Below, piece after piece: positions 1 through 5,784 of a stretch of 8,623 nucleotides of DNA; the first letter of the stretch is position 1, and the number at the start of each line of letters is the position of its first letter. Made by a program: the position numbers and the translations under genes. Source of the DNA: UBA910 sp964369145. Its GTDB lineage: Bacteria > Patescibacteriota > Minisyncoccia > Phycocordibacterales > DATDWN01. The DNA is taken from positions 1 through 8,623 of the forward strand of contig CAYJEE010000021.1 of the NCBI GenBank assembly GCA_964369145.1. Reading direction: 5' to 3'. The notes beneath the pieces are model-generated. The model ran no database searches and was not told the DNA's origin. It was given only the letters and a program-made list of their open reading frames with translations.

Positions 1-1077
1 AAGTGCTTCATGTGGAAGCAGGATTATAGAAATTCAGGAGTGTTGCTCGAAGAAGGAATGGAGATGCTCATCACTGCATATCCAAATGTCTACAAACCAA
101 ACGGTGGGATGACTCTTCAAGTAGAAAGTGTGGAGCTTGTTGGTGAGGGTGCACTCAAAATCGCCTATGAAAAACTCAAAGCACAGCTCGAAAAAGAAGG
201 ACTTTTTGATGAGGCGAATAAAAAACAACTTCCACTTCTGCCACACCGTATCGGCATCATCACCTCAAAAAACGGAGCAGTGATCAACGACTTTCTTTCA
301 AATATCGGCAAATATGGTTTCGAACTCCTGTTTGTGGATTCAAAAGTGGAAGGTGAGGGTGCGGTCAAAGACCTCCTGATGGCTCTCCGTACACTCTATA
401 CGCAAAAAGTGGATGTACTCGTGCTCATGCGTGGAGGAGGCTCTCTGGAGTCATTTCAGGCCTTCAACAATGAGTCTGTGGTGCGGGCAGTATCCAAATT
501 TAATGCACCGGTGATCACTGGTATTGGACATGATAAAGATGTGCCCCTGGTCTCTCTGGTTTCTGACAAAAACGTCTCCACTCCGACTGCAGTCGCCAAT
601 CTCTTAAATACCGGATGGCGGGAATCGATTCATGAAGTGGTGTTGGCAGAAGAAAGAATAGTGGGACGTTTTGAAAAACTACTTCAGCACAATCGGTACG
701 AATTAGAAAATGCAGAGCGTATTATCGAAGATAGTTTTTATAGAGTATTTGAGACATTTAAGAATTATACAGAAAAGGTTGTGCGGGCAATCGGAAATCT
801 CGGCAATACGATAGAGCGCATATCCGGACAGATCAAAGAAGCTGAGTATCGTATCCTCCGTGGATTTACAGAAAGTTTAGAAAGAAAAAAAGAAATACTC
901 GGGCAATATGAGAAGTTTTTAGTTCAACAAAACCCCGAACGACAGCTCGCACTCGGGTGGAGTATTGTGAGAAATAAAAAAGGGCAGATAGTGCGAAAGG
1001 TGGATGATGTAAAAAAAGGAGAAGAGCTGGAGGTTGCGGTTTCGGACGGAATTATTCATTCTATTACAATAAATTAA
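1..1077 (+). CDS. xseA: Exodeoxyribonuclease VII large subunit (5' partial)
   Basis: XseA is the catalytic subunit of exonuclease VII, which degrades single-stranded DNA from both ends in a cytoplasmic complex with several XseB copies. The frame is open from base 1, so the start and roughly the first 100 residues (most of the N-terminal OB fold) lie left of the window; the first visible ATG at 10 is internal. The family core is clear: a KLKAQLEKEGLFDE stretch, then PHRIGIITSKNGAVINDF, then RGGGSLESFQAFN with its Arg codon at 430-432, then GIGHDKDVPL with the His codon at 529-531 and the second Asp at 538-540. By family knowledge these are active-site residues. A long charged helical region follows, and a C-terminal segment containing LALGWSIVRNKKGQIV (about codons 315-330). 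The stop TAA (1075-1077) shares its last base with the xseB start, which suggests translational coupling. Confidence 0.96.
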   Translation, partial: KCFMWKQDYRNSGVLLEEGMEMLITAYPNVYKPNGGMTLQVESVELVGEGALKIAYEKLKAQLEKEGLFDEANKKQLPLLPHRIGIITSKNGAVINDFLSNIGKYGFELLFVDSKVEGEGAVKDLLMALRTLYTQKVDVLVLMRGGGSLESFQAFNNESVVRAVSKFNAPVITGIGHDKDVPLVSLVSDKNVSTPTAVANLLNTGWRESIHEVVLAEERIVGRFEKLLQHNRYELENAERIIEDSFYRVFETFKNYTEKVVRAIGNLGNTIERISGQIKEAEYRILRGFTESLERKKEILGQYEKFLVQQNPERQLALGWSIVRNKKGQIVRKVDDVKKGEELEVAVSDGIIHSITIN

Positions 1078-1280
1078 TGATTATGAAAAAAACAACAAAA
1101 ACAGAACACATCGGGGATATGCTCACACAGCTGGGGAGTATCGTCTCATGGTTTGAATCTCAAAAAGAAATGGATGTAGAGAAAGCGCTCGAACAGGTGA
1201 AAGCGGGAGTGGCACTGATCAAAGACTCAAAAGAGCGTCTCAAAGAAATTGAAAATGAGTTTAAGGAAATAAAGAAGAGT
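1077..1280 (+). CDS. xseB: Exodeoxyribonuclease VII small subunit (3' end lost in gap)
   Basis: XseB is the small helical subunit that binds XseA to form exonuclease VII. The ATG at 1077 overlaps the xseA stop (TAATG); a second in-frame ATG at 1083 is an equally plausible start. The 68 visible residues show the family pattern of two amphipathic helices: MLTQLGSIVSWFES, then DVEKALEQVKAGVALIKDSK, then a Lys/Glu-rich tail. Family members are usually about 60-80 residues long, so only a few residues and the stop are likely missing in the N run that begins at 1281. No SD precedes it, consistent with coupling to xseA. The apparent open frame continuing right of the gap is antisense to the neighbouring gene and does not belong to xseB. 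Confidence 0.9.
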
Positions 1281-1380
1281 NNNNNNNNNNNNNNNNNNNN
1301 NNNNNNNNNNNNNNNNNNNNNNNNNNNNNNNNNNNNNNNNNNNNNNNNNNNNNNNNNNNNNNNNNNNNNNNNNNNNNNNN
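1281..1380. other. Assembly gap (100 N), real, unknown length
   Basis: Exactly 100 N, the usual placeholder length. The bases on either side share no overlap, unlike the other two gaps. The missing stretch must hold the last residues of xseB from the left and the C-terminal end of the LOG-PCD gene from the right, converging on each other. The true length cannot be read from the window. Confidence 0.9.
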
Positions 1381-2375
1381 CCTTTGATTGCATGAGTACT
1401 GAGTACAATCTTCACTTTATTGAAGTCAAAAAGGTGGAGGTCTGGGTGGTGATTTTCAACATCTGCAATATGTCCGACTCTGTTTACAAAGCGCATTGCT
1501 TCGCGGAAATCTTCAAACTGTACGATTTTTTCAATATGTTTGTCTTCCACGAGTACCCACTGGTTGATCTGTTCAAGGAGGACCTCATTTTGTTCGTGAG
1601 TGAGTGGAGCGACATTTCCTTCACATGGTACACATTCTTTTTGAGCGAGGGGATTTACTGCTTCAAAGTGTGCGAGAGGGATACCATTGCGCACAGGAGC
1701 ATTTTTTATTATTTCAATAATCTCATCCTCATCATCGGTGATCGTAAAGAGATTGAGGTCTTTAGGTTCAATTGTTTTTCGCAAAAGCAGTGCGTTCTTC
1801 ATGGTCTCATACATACCATCCCAGAATTCATGGCCGACAAGAATAATCGGCACTTGCTCGATTTTTTTCGTTTGAACAAGTGTGAGTACTTCAAAAAATT
1901 CATCGAGGGTTCCAAAACCACCCGGGAAAAATATATACGCCTCTGCAGCAAATGAAAGGCAAACCTTACGGCTAAAGAAATAGTAAAAATCGAGATGCTT
2001 CGTCAGGTATGGATTGACCACTTGTTCTCGGGGAAGTTGGATAGTGAGTCCTGCTGACTGTCCGCCAGCTTCAAAAGCTCCTTTGTTGGCACCTTCCATG
2101 ATTCCAGGTCCGCCACCAGTCACGACTGCATAATTGAGCTCTTTTGCTACTCGAAAAGCAAGCGCCTCCGCTTTTTTATAAAACGGATTTTCTTCAGTAA
2201 TATTTACTCCACCAAAAAACGTAACCGATCGAGGGAGGTCCTCAAGGAAACTAAACCCTTCTTTGAATTCTCGGGTAATTAAAGAAATGCGCTCGTGTGC
2301 AGCGGCATGCATTTCTTTTTTTGTTAATGTTTTAAATTCAGTTTTCTCGCGGATTATTTTTTTTGTATCACTCAT
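1381..2375 (-). CDS. LOG-family (TIGR00730-type) Rossmann protein fused to pterin-4a-carbinolamine dehydratase (C-terminus lost in gap)
   Basis: Two domains in one uninterrupted frame. Residues ~45-230 are a LOG / lysine-decarboxylase-like Rossmann domain: VTFFGGVNI (51-59), VVTGGGPGIMEG (84-95), FFSRKVCLSF (133-142) and the signature PGGFGTLDEFFE (151-162). LOG proteins are phosphoribohydrolases that release ribose-5-phosphate from nucleoside monophosphates. Residues ~246-331 resemble pterin-4a-carbinolamine dehydratase (PCD/DCoH): the entry CVPCEGNVAPLT (248-259), INQW (270-273), then the E-N-H-H-P motif at 307-311 and a THAIK segment (327-331) with the second conserved His. The remaining ~15-20 residues fall in the gap. 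I chose ATG 2375 because a -10 box lies 6 bases upstream; TTG at 2393 would add six residues. The joint substrate is unknown. The PCD role need not be biopterin recycling here. Confidence 0.88.
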
Positions 2376-2381
2376 GAGGAT

Positions 2382-2410
2382 ATTGTACCGCAATACACTT
2401 TAGAGACCAA
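2382..2410 (-). promoter_or_regulatory. Promoter of the LOG-PCD gene, leaderless type
   Basis: Read on the - strand: -35 TTGGTC (2410-2405), 17-base spacer, -10 TACAAT (2387-2382), then six bases to the ATG at 2375. Transcription would start at about the A of ATG, so the mRNA has essentially no 5' leader. No SD is present. The -35 lies inside the last codons of the upstream pseudouridine synthase gene. Confidence 0.6.
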
Positions 2411-3113
2411 GAGAGGTGAGAAAAGCTTCGCGTTCTTCATCTACAATTTCTCGATACTGTCCAGGTTTCGTATCATTGAGAAGTATATTTTGCACACGCA
2501 CTCGTTTGAGATCTGTTACTGTGTAGCCAAGCTTTTCTGTCATACGGCGGATTTGTCTGTTTTTGCCTTCAGTGAGTGTGATTGAAAAAGTCATATCCTT
2601 AAGCTTTTTCATTTTTGTCGGACGAGTAGTATATGGTTCCTTAGGATTACCGATTTCCACCCCTTCAGTCATGTGTTTGATAAAAGCAGGAGTGAACTTT
2701 TTGTTGACGGTCACCACATACTCCTTTTCGTGATTTTTGTCAGGGTTTAAGAGTCGGTCGGTGATACGTCCGTCGTTGGTGAGGATGATGAGTCCATAGG
2801 AGTCCTTGTCGAGCCGGCCGACAGGAAATACTCGAGTACGATAGTGTACCGCATCGATGATTTCTTGATCGTCTCCTTGGGCGTTGGTCGTCACTATGCC
2901 TTTTGGTTTGTTGTATGCGAGATATGCATATTGTGTTGGTTTGCGTTTCTGACTTACCACGACAACATCCGTCTCAGTCACTTTGTCGCCGAGTACTGCA
3001 CGCGTGCCGTTGATAGTGACCAAACCTTTGGTAATAATCTCATCCGCTCCTCGTCGAGTAGCGTACCCTTTGTCTGCGAGGTATTTGTTAATTCGAATAG
3101 CTTTTTGTTCCAT
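2400..3113 (-). CDS. rluF: 23S rRNA pseudouridine synthase, RluF-like (RsuA/RluB/RluF family)
   Basis: Isomerises a uridine in 23S rRNA to pseudouridine; E. coli RluF acts on U2604. The 237 residues comprise an N-terminal S4 RNA-binding domain (~5-52: INKYLADKGYATRRGADEII) and the synthase domain. The catalytic motif is FPVGRLDKDSYGLIILTND (96-114) with catalytic Asp102. Then come HEKEYVVTV and the C-terminal EGKNRQIRRM, both typical of the family. RluF is preferred over RluB or RsuA because GRLDKDS, the HEKEY.VTV segment and the QIRRM...GY.V..L.R.R block read closest to the E. coli RluF I recall; the long RluF C-terminal tail is absent. An extended -10 lies eight bases before the ATG. The stop is 24 bases before the ATG of the LOG-PCD gene, which has its own promoter. 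The exact target uridine is inferred. Confidence 0.9.
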   Translation of the reverse strand: MEQKAIRINKYLADKGYATRRGADEIITKGLVTINGTRAVLGDKVTETDVVVVSQKRKPTQYAYLAYNKPKGIVTTNAQGDDQEIIDAVHYRTRVFPVGRLDKDSYGLIILTNDGRITDRLLNPDKNHEKEYVVTVNKKFTPAFIKHMTEGVEIGNPKEPYTTRPTKMKKLKDMTFSITLTEGKNRQIRRMTEKLGYTVTDLKRVRVQNILLNDTKPGQYREIVDEEREAFLTSLGL

Positions 3114-3121
3114 ATATACCC

Positions 3122-3130
3122 ACTATAACA
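3122..3130 (-). promoter_or_regulatory. Extended -10 of the rluF-like gene
   Basis: On the - strand the sequence reads TG-T-TATAGT (3130-3122), an extended -10 with eight bases to the ATG at 3113. No SD and no clear -35 are visible. It lies about 20 bases from the oppositely directed -10 of the FKBP gene, so the two genes share a very short divergent promoter region. Confidence 0.55.
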
Positions 3131-3150
3131 CTATATTTCAAATTAAAGTA

Positions 3151-3159
3151 TGGTAATAT
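3151..3159 (+). promoter_or_regulatory. Extended -10 of the FKBP gene
   Basis: TG-G-TAATAT (3151-3159) followed by seven bases and the ATG at 3167. No SD lies between, so the transcript is predicted to be leaderless. A -35 at the normal distance is not convincing, which fits an extended -10 promoter. Confidence 0.55.
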
Positions 3160-3166
3160 TTATGAC

Positions 3167-3622
3167 ATGAGAAAACTAAAAAGAAATGAATGGATTGCTG
3201 TTTCAATATCTTTATTTGTGATAGGATTCTTTTTCCTTTTTGGGGAGCATATATTAAAAATTGCAATTAAAAGTGAAGTAACAAATGTAGATATTATGTC
3301 ATTACCACAAATCATAAGTGAAGATACTGTGCTCGGCACAGGACAAGAAGCAATGCCAGGACGCCAGGTGACTGTAGAATACACTGGGAAATTTACAGAC
3401 GGGAAAGTATTTGATACGTCAGTAGGACGAGGGCCTTTCTCTTTTCTTCTGGGTGCAGGACAGGTGATACAAGGATGGGACAAGGGGGTGGTGGGTATGA
3501 AAGTGGGAGGTAAGCGCACTCTTACGATTCCTCCGGAGTATGGATATGGAGCAAATGACTACGGTCCGATTCCTGGAAATTCAACATTGATTTTCGAAGT
3601 TGAGCTTTTGGGAGTGCAATAA
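3167..3622 (+). CDS. Membrane-anchored FKBP-type peptidyl-prolyl cis-trans isomerase
   Basis: Catalyses cis-trans isomerisation of Xaa-Pro bonds and probably assists folding outside the cytoplasmic membrane. Of 151 residues, the first 8 are basic (RKLKRNEW), and 10-30 form one hydrophobic segment (IAVSISLFVIGFFFLFGEHI) without an obvious lipobox or signal peptidase site, so it is best read as a signal anchor. A linker (~31-60) leads to one complete FKBP domain (~61-151). The expected pocket residues are present: Tyr72, Phe82-Asp83, Phe93, Val100-Ile101, Trp104, Tyr125 (in PPEYGYG) and Phe143 (in LIFEVELL). Such completeness suggests an active enzyme. The stop at 3620-3622 abuts an artificial N run; the last 55 bases are repeated after it at 3723-3777. 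No SD is present; the start is set by the extended -10 just upstream. Confidence 0.95.
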   Translation: MRKLKRNEWIAVSISLFVIGFFFLFGEHILKIAIKSEVTNVDIMSLPQIISEDTVLGTGQEAMPGRQVTVEYTGKFTDGKVFDTSVGRGPFSFLLGAGQVIQGWDKGVVGMKVGGKRTLTIPPEYGYGANDYGPIPGNSTLIFEVELLGVQ

Positions 3623-3722
3623 NNNNNNNNNNNNNNNNNNNNNNNNNNNNNNNNNNNNNNNNNNNNNNNNNNNNNNNNNNNNNNNNNNNNNNNNNNNNNN
3701 NNNNNNNNNNNNNNNNNNNNNN
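3623..3722. other. Artificial scaffold gap (100 N) with overlapping ends
   Basis: The 55 bases before the run (3568-3622) are identical to the 55 after it (3723-3777). The two contigs therefore overlap, and the true sequence is probably obtained by removing 155 bases. A 55-base overlap is what de Bruijn assembly with k=55 would leave. Confidence 0.9.
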
Positions 3723-3777
3723 GATTCCTGGAAATTCAACATTGATTTTCGAAGTTGAGCTTTTGGGAGTGCAATAA
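3723..3777 (+). repeat. Duplicate copy of the FKBP gene 3' end (assembly artefact)
   Basis: Exact copy of 3568-3622, the last 18 codons plus stop of the FKBP gene. It is not a second gene; see the adjoining gap. Confidence 0.9.
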
Positions 3778-3808
3778 TTTTTTAAATAAAGTTTTGATAT
3801 GTATGTTG

Positions 3809-3829
3809 AAACCCGCTTTTGGCGGGTTT
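3809..3829. terminator. Hairpin terminator between the convergent FKBP and small membrane protein genes
   Basis: Stem AAACCCGC (3809-3816) with GCGGGTTT (3822-3829), loop TTTTG. The + strand continues CTTGTTGG, a weak U tract, so it mainly fits the FKBP gene. By position it could also end the - strand gene that stops at 3848. Confidence 0.7.
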
Positions 3830-3847
3830 CTTGTTGGACAGATGTTC

Positions 3848-4081
3848 CTATCCTGGTGTGCCGAGGCGATAGCCCGCATTTTTCCTTGAGGGTGCACCGC
3901 CAAAAACAGTGCGCGTTTTGTGGTAAAAACGGAGCGGTGGTTTTTGAGGTTTAGGTGTAAACTTTACGTTGCGGAGCGCAAGGAAGATAAAACCAAAACC
4001 GAACAGAGTTGAGGTACCGGTAGAAATCCATAATACGTTTTCTACCACTAGTAATTGCAAAATCGGAGCAGTTGCTTTCAC
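3848..4081 (-). CDS. Small membrane protein of unknown function
   Basis: Not recognised. The 77-residue product starts at GTG (4081-4079), preceded five bases upstream by a good SD, AGGAG (4091-4087), and further upstream by an extended -10. Residues ~7-35 are hydrophobic (ILQLLVVENVLWIS, then TLFGFGFIFLALRNV), with room for one long or two short membrane segments. The remaining ~40 residues are basic and Pro/Gly-rich (FTPKPQKPPLRFYHK ... GGAPSRKNAG), presumably on one face of the membrane. It ends in TAG before the shared terminator. The combination of promoter, SD and coherent membrane topology favours a real gene. It is divergent from tgt; this alone says nothing about function. Confidence 0.6.
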   Translation of the reverse strand: MKATAPILQLLVVENVLWISTGTSTLFGFGFIFLALRNVKFTPKPQKPPLRFYHKTRTVFGGAPSRKNAGYRLGTPG

Positions 4082-4086
4082 AGAAT

Positions 4087-4124
4087 CTCCTATGTAACTA
4101 CAGCGTTCTCATAAAAATCTAACA
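4087..4124 (-). promoter_or_regulatory. Promoter and SD of the small membrane protein gene
   Basis: On the - strand: extended -10 TG-T-TAGATT (4124-4116), predicted start near 4109, a leader of about 28 bases, then SD AGGAG (4091-4087) and GTG at 4081. It is the only annotated CDS of ordinary size in the window with a clear SD. Confidence 0.5.
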
Positions 4125-4129
4125 TAATT

Positions 4130-4157
4130 TTGAAAAAAGTCTATTTTACGCTATCCT
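4130..4157 (+). promoter_or_regulatory. Promoter of tgt, leaderless type
   Basis: -35 TTGAAA (4130-4135), 16-base spacer, -10 TATCCT (4152-4157), then GTGGAT and the ATG at 4164. The six-base distance puts the transcript start at about the ATG. This argues against the in-frame GTG at 4158 as the start, because it directly abuts the -10. Confidence 0.6.
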
Positions 4158-4163
4158 GTGGAT

Positions 4164-5366
4164 ATGAAGCCGATTGGATTTAAGATCGAAAAGAAGCTAG
4201 CAGGTAAACTCGGGCGAACCGGGGTTTTGTCGACTCCGCATGGAGAAATACAGACTCCTGCTTTCGTGACCGTGGGTACCAAAGCTACTGTCAAAGCACT
4301 TACTCCAGAGCAGGTCCGCGACCTCGGTGCTCAGGTGGTGCTTGCAAACACCTACCACCTTTATCTCGAGCCAGGAGATGAGATTGTTCGTGATGCAGGG
4401 GGAATTCAAAAATTCATGAATTGGAGTGGACCGACGATGACCGACTCAGGAGGTTTCCAGGTTTTTTCTCTTGGCGCTGCATACGGGAGAGGTCTGGGGA
4501 AAATATTGAAACGTGGAGAAGAAGAGCTTGCACTTCCTGTACTTAATGAAGAAATGTCTCGCAAGGCGATTATCGATCCAAATGGAGTGATGTTTCGCTC
4601 TCACATCGATGGCTCTTCGCACTACTTCACTCCAGAAAAAAGCATTGAAATTCAGCATAATCTCGGTGCGGATATGATTTTTGCATTTGATGAATGCACT
4701 TCACCGCACGAAAGTGACCACTATCAAGGAGAAGCACTCGACCGCACACACCGCTGGGCAAAGCGTTCGCTCGAGTACCATCATTCAAAACCAAACAAAA
4801 ACACCCAAGGACTTTTTGGTATCGTCCAAGGCGGTAGAAGTGAAAAGCTTCGCAAAGAAAGTGCGGAATATTTAGGCAGTCTCGACTTCGATGGATACGG
4901 TATTGGCGGCTCGTTTGAAAAAGAAGATATGAACAAAGCAGTCGAGTGGTGCAACAGTGTTCTTCCCGAAGACAAACCACGACACCTTTTGGGTATCGGT
5001 GAGCCGATGGATCTTTTTGGTGCGGTTGAAAATGGCTGTGATCTTTTTGACTGTGTCGCACCGACTCGTATGGCACGCAATGGTGGAGCTCATACAAAAG
5101 ATGGAAAGATAAGTCTCATGAATGCGGAGTTTCGTAAAGACTTTACTCCGGTTGATGCGGGGTGTGGGTGTTATACTTGCACACACTATACGCGAGCGTA
5201 TCTCGCACATCTGTTTCGGTCAAAAGAAATGCTTGCAGCTACACTGCTTTCAATTCACAATCTGTATTTTATTATTCATATGGTAGATAAGATGAGAGAA
5301 GCGATAAAGGATGATACGTTTGCGGAATATAAAGAGAGGTTTTTGAAAAATTATTACGGTGTTTAA
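4164..5366 (+). CDS. tgt: tRNA-guanine(34) transglycosylase
   Basis: Exchanges guanine-34 in GUN-anticodon tRNAs for a 7-deazaguanine base (preQ1 in most bacteria) on the queuosine pathway. The 400 residues form a complete TIM-barrel enzyme. MTDSGGFQVFSL holds Asp94; AFDECT holds Asp176 and Cys178; IVQGG holds Gln222; LFDCVAPTRMARNG holds the nucleophile Asp296. The zinc ligands are Cys334, Cys336, Cys339 and His365 (C-G-C-Y-T-C, then SIHN). ATG 4164 is chosen from the -10 just upstream. Two oddities: residues ~103-150 are about 25 longer than the equivalent E. coli segment, and the base-pocket loop reads GGSFEKED (248-255) instead of the GGLAVGE of preQ1-type enzymes. This may indicate queuine or another base as substrate. 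No other queuosine gene is in the window. Confidence 0.96.
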   Translation: MKPIGFKIEKKLAGKLGRTGVLSTPHGEIQTPAFVTVGTKATVKALTPEQVRDLGAQVVLANTYHLYLEPGDEIVRDAGGIQKFMNWSGPTMTDSGGFQVFSLGAAYGRGLGKILKRGEEELALPVLNEEMSRKAIIDPNGVMFRSHIDGSSHYFTPEKSIEIQHNLGADMIFAFDECTSPHESDHYQGEALDRTHRWAKRSLEYHHSKPNKNTQGLFGIVQGGRSEKLRKESAEYLGSLDFDGYGIGGSFEKEDMNKAVEWCNSVLPEDKPRHLLGIGEPMDLFGAVENGCDLFDCVAPTRMARNGGAHTKDGKISLMNAEFRKDFTPVDAGCGCYTCTHYTRAYLAHLFRSKEMLAATLLSIHNLYFIIHMVDKMREAIKDDTFAEYKERFLKNYYGV

Positions 5367-5517
5367 GCTCCCAAGCATTTCTTTTTTACGAGCTTCCCAA
5401 AAGCCCCCCAGCCGGGGCTTTTGGCTGTCCTCAACCCAAATCTGTCAAGAAGGAATGCCTTGACAGAACCATGCTTTGGGTCTGCGGGGGCTCATAAAAA
5501 AGAAATGCTTGGGAGCT
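5366..5517. repeat. 152-bp element with perfect 23-bp terminal inverted repeats and two internal hairpins
   Basis: The left arm 5366-5388 (starts AGCTCCCAAGC) is the exact reverse complement of the right arm 5495-5517. After one mismatch, GAGC/GCTC extends the pairing to 28 positions. Inside are two further hairpins: 5397-5407 with 5414-5424 (11 bp, loop CCAGCC), and a compound one with ACCCAAA/TTTGGGT (5434-5440, 5475-5481) enclosing TCTGTCAAG/CTTGACAGA (5441-5449, 5459-5467). As RNA this folds into a three-way junction. The first base is the last base of the tgt stop codon. There is no ORF and no obvious target-site duplication. It could be a MITE- or REP-like palindromic repeat, or a structured tgt 3' UTR. 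Confidence 0.8.
5397..5424 (+). terminator. Probable tgt terminator hairpin inside the inverted-repeat element
   Basis: CCAAAAGCCCC (5397-5407), loop CCAGCC, GGGGCTTTTGG (5414-5424). The A4-GC stem-U4 layout resembles a bidirectional rho-independent terminator, but no T run follows beyond the stem. Termination is therefore plausible rather than clear. Confidence 0.45.
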
Positions 5518-5546
5518 TTGCGTCGTATTGCGTTTGCAATTATATT
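5518..5546 (+). promoter_or_regulatory. Promoter of intergenic unit 1
   Basis: -35 TTGCGT (5518-5523), 17-base spacer, -10 TATATT (5541-5546); predicted start near 5553. It begins at the base right after the inverted-repeat element ends. Confidence 0.55.
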
Positions 5547-5590
5547 GAGATTGTTTTATTCTAAATTCAGAAGAAAGGAGGTTAAAACAT

Positions 5591-5653
5591 ATGAACGGAC
5601 CCATTGGTTTTCGCAAGTGGGCACCTGAACCATCCCGCAAATGGTTCCTGTGA
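5591..5653 (+). CDS. Possible 20-residue micro-ORF in unit 1
   Basis: The ATG at 5591 is preceded by a strong SD, AAAGGAGG (5574-5581), with a nine-base spacer. The product begins MNGPIGFRKW and ends SRKWFL; it has two Trp, is basic, and has no signal or membrane segment. The stop TGA (5651-5653) overlaps the ATG of a second micro-ORF. The SD is the best in the window, which is the main reason to consider it translated. Function unknown. Confidence 0.4.
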   Translation: MNGPIGFRKWAPEPSRKWFL

Positions 5654-5718
5654 TGAAGGGGGGTGGTAACCTACGGCACACCTCCTGTGTGCTGGCGGGT
5701 GAAATCCCGCAGATGTAA
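5653..5718 (+). CDS. Possible 21-residue micro-ORF overlapping the first (TGATG)
   Basis: The ATG at 5653-5655 shares one base with the preceding TGA, an arrangement typical of translational coupling. The product begins MKGGGNLRHT and ends at TAA 5716-5718. It has no SD of its own. Most of its codons lie in strong hairpins, so the overlap may be fortuitous. Confidence 0.25.
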   Translation: MKGGGNLRHTSCVLAGEIPQM

Positions 5719-5784
5719 AAAATATGGAAAGGGGAAGGAAGGGGGGTGTATAATCCGAGGCATCCCTCTTCTTGCATGTTACAG

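Noticed and set aside
1077..1955. Long + strand frame reading through the N run
   Set aside because: After the gap it is antisense to the LOG-PCD gene, whose motifs are unambiguous. Only 1077-1280 is xseB.
4627..5097. 156-residue - strand frame inside tgt
   Set aside because: Antisense shadow of a fully conserved gene; no family features.
5664..5688. GGTAACC ... CACCTCCT in unit 1 resembling the 3' end of 16S rRNA
   Set aside because: Only short pieces match, the helix-45 sequence between them is absent, and the similarity may be chance. Kept only as a hint of an anti-SD-like loop.
5724..5753. Nine-codon ATG frame in unit 1
   Set aside because: Too short, no SD, and within a purine-rich stem.
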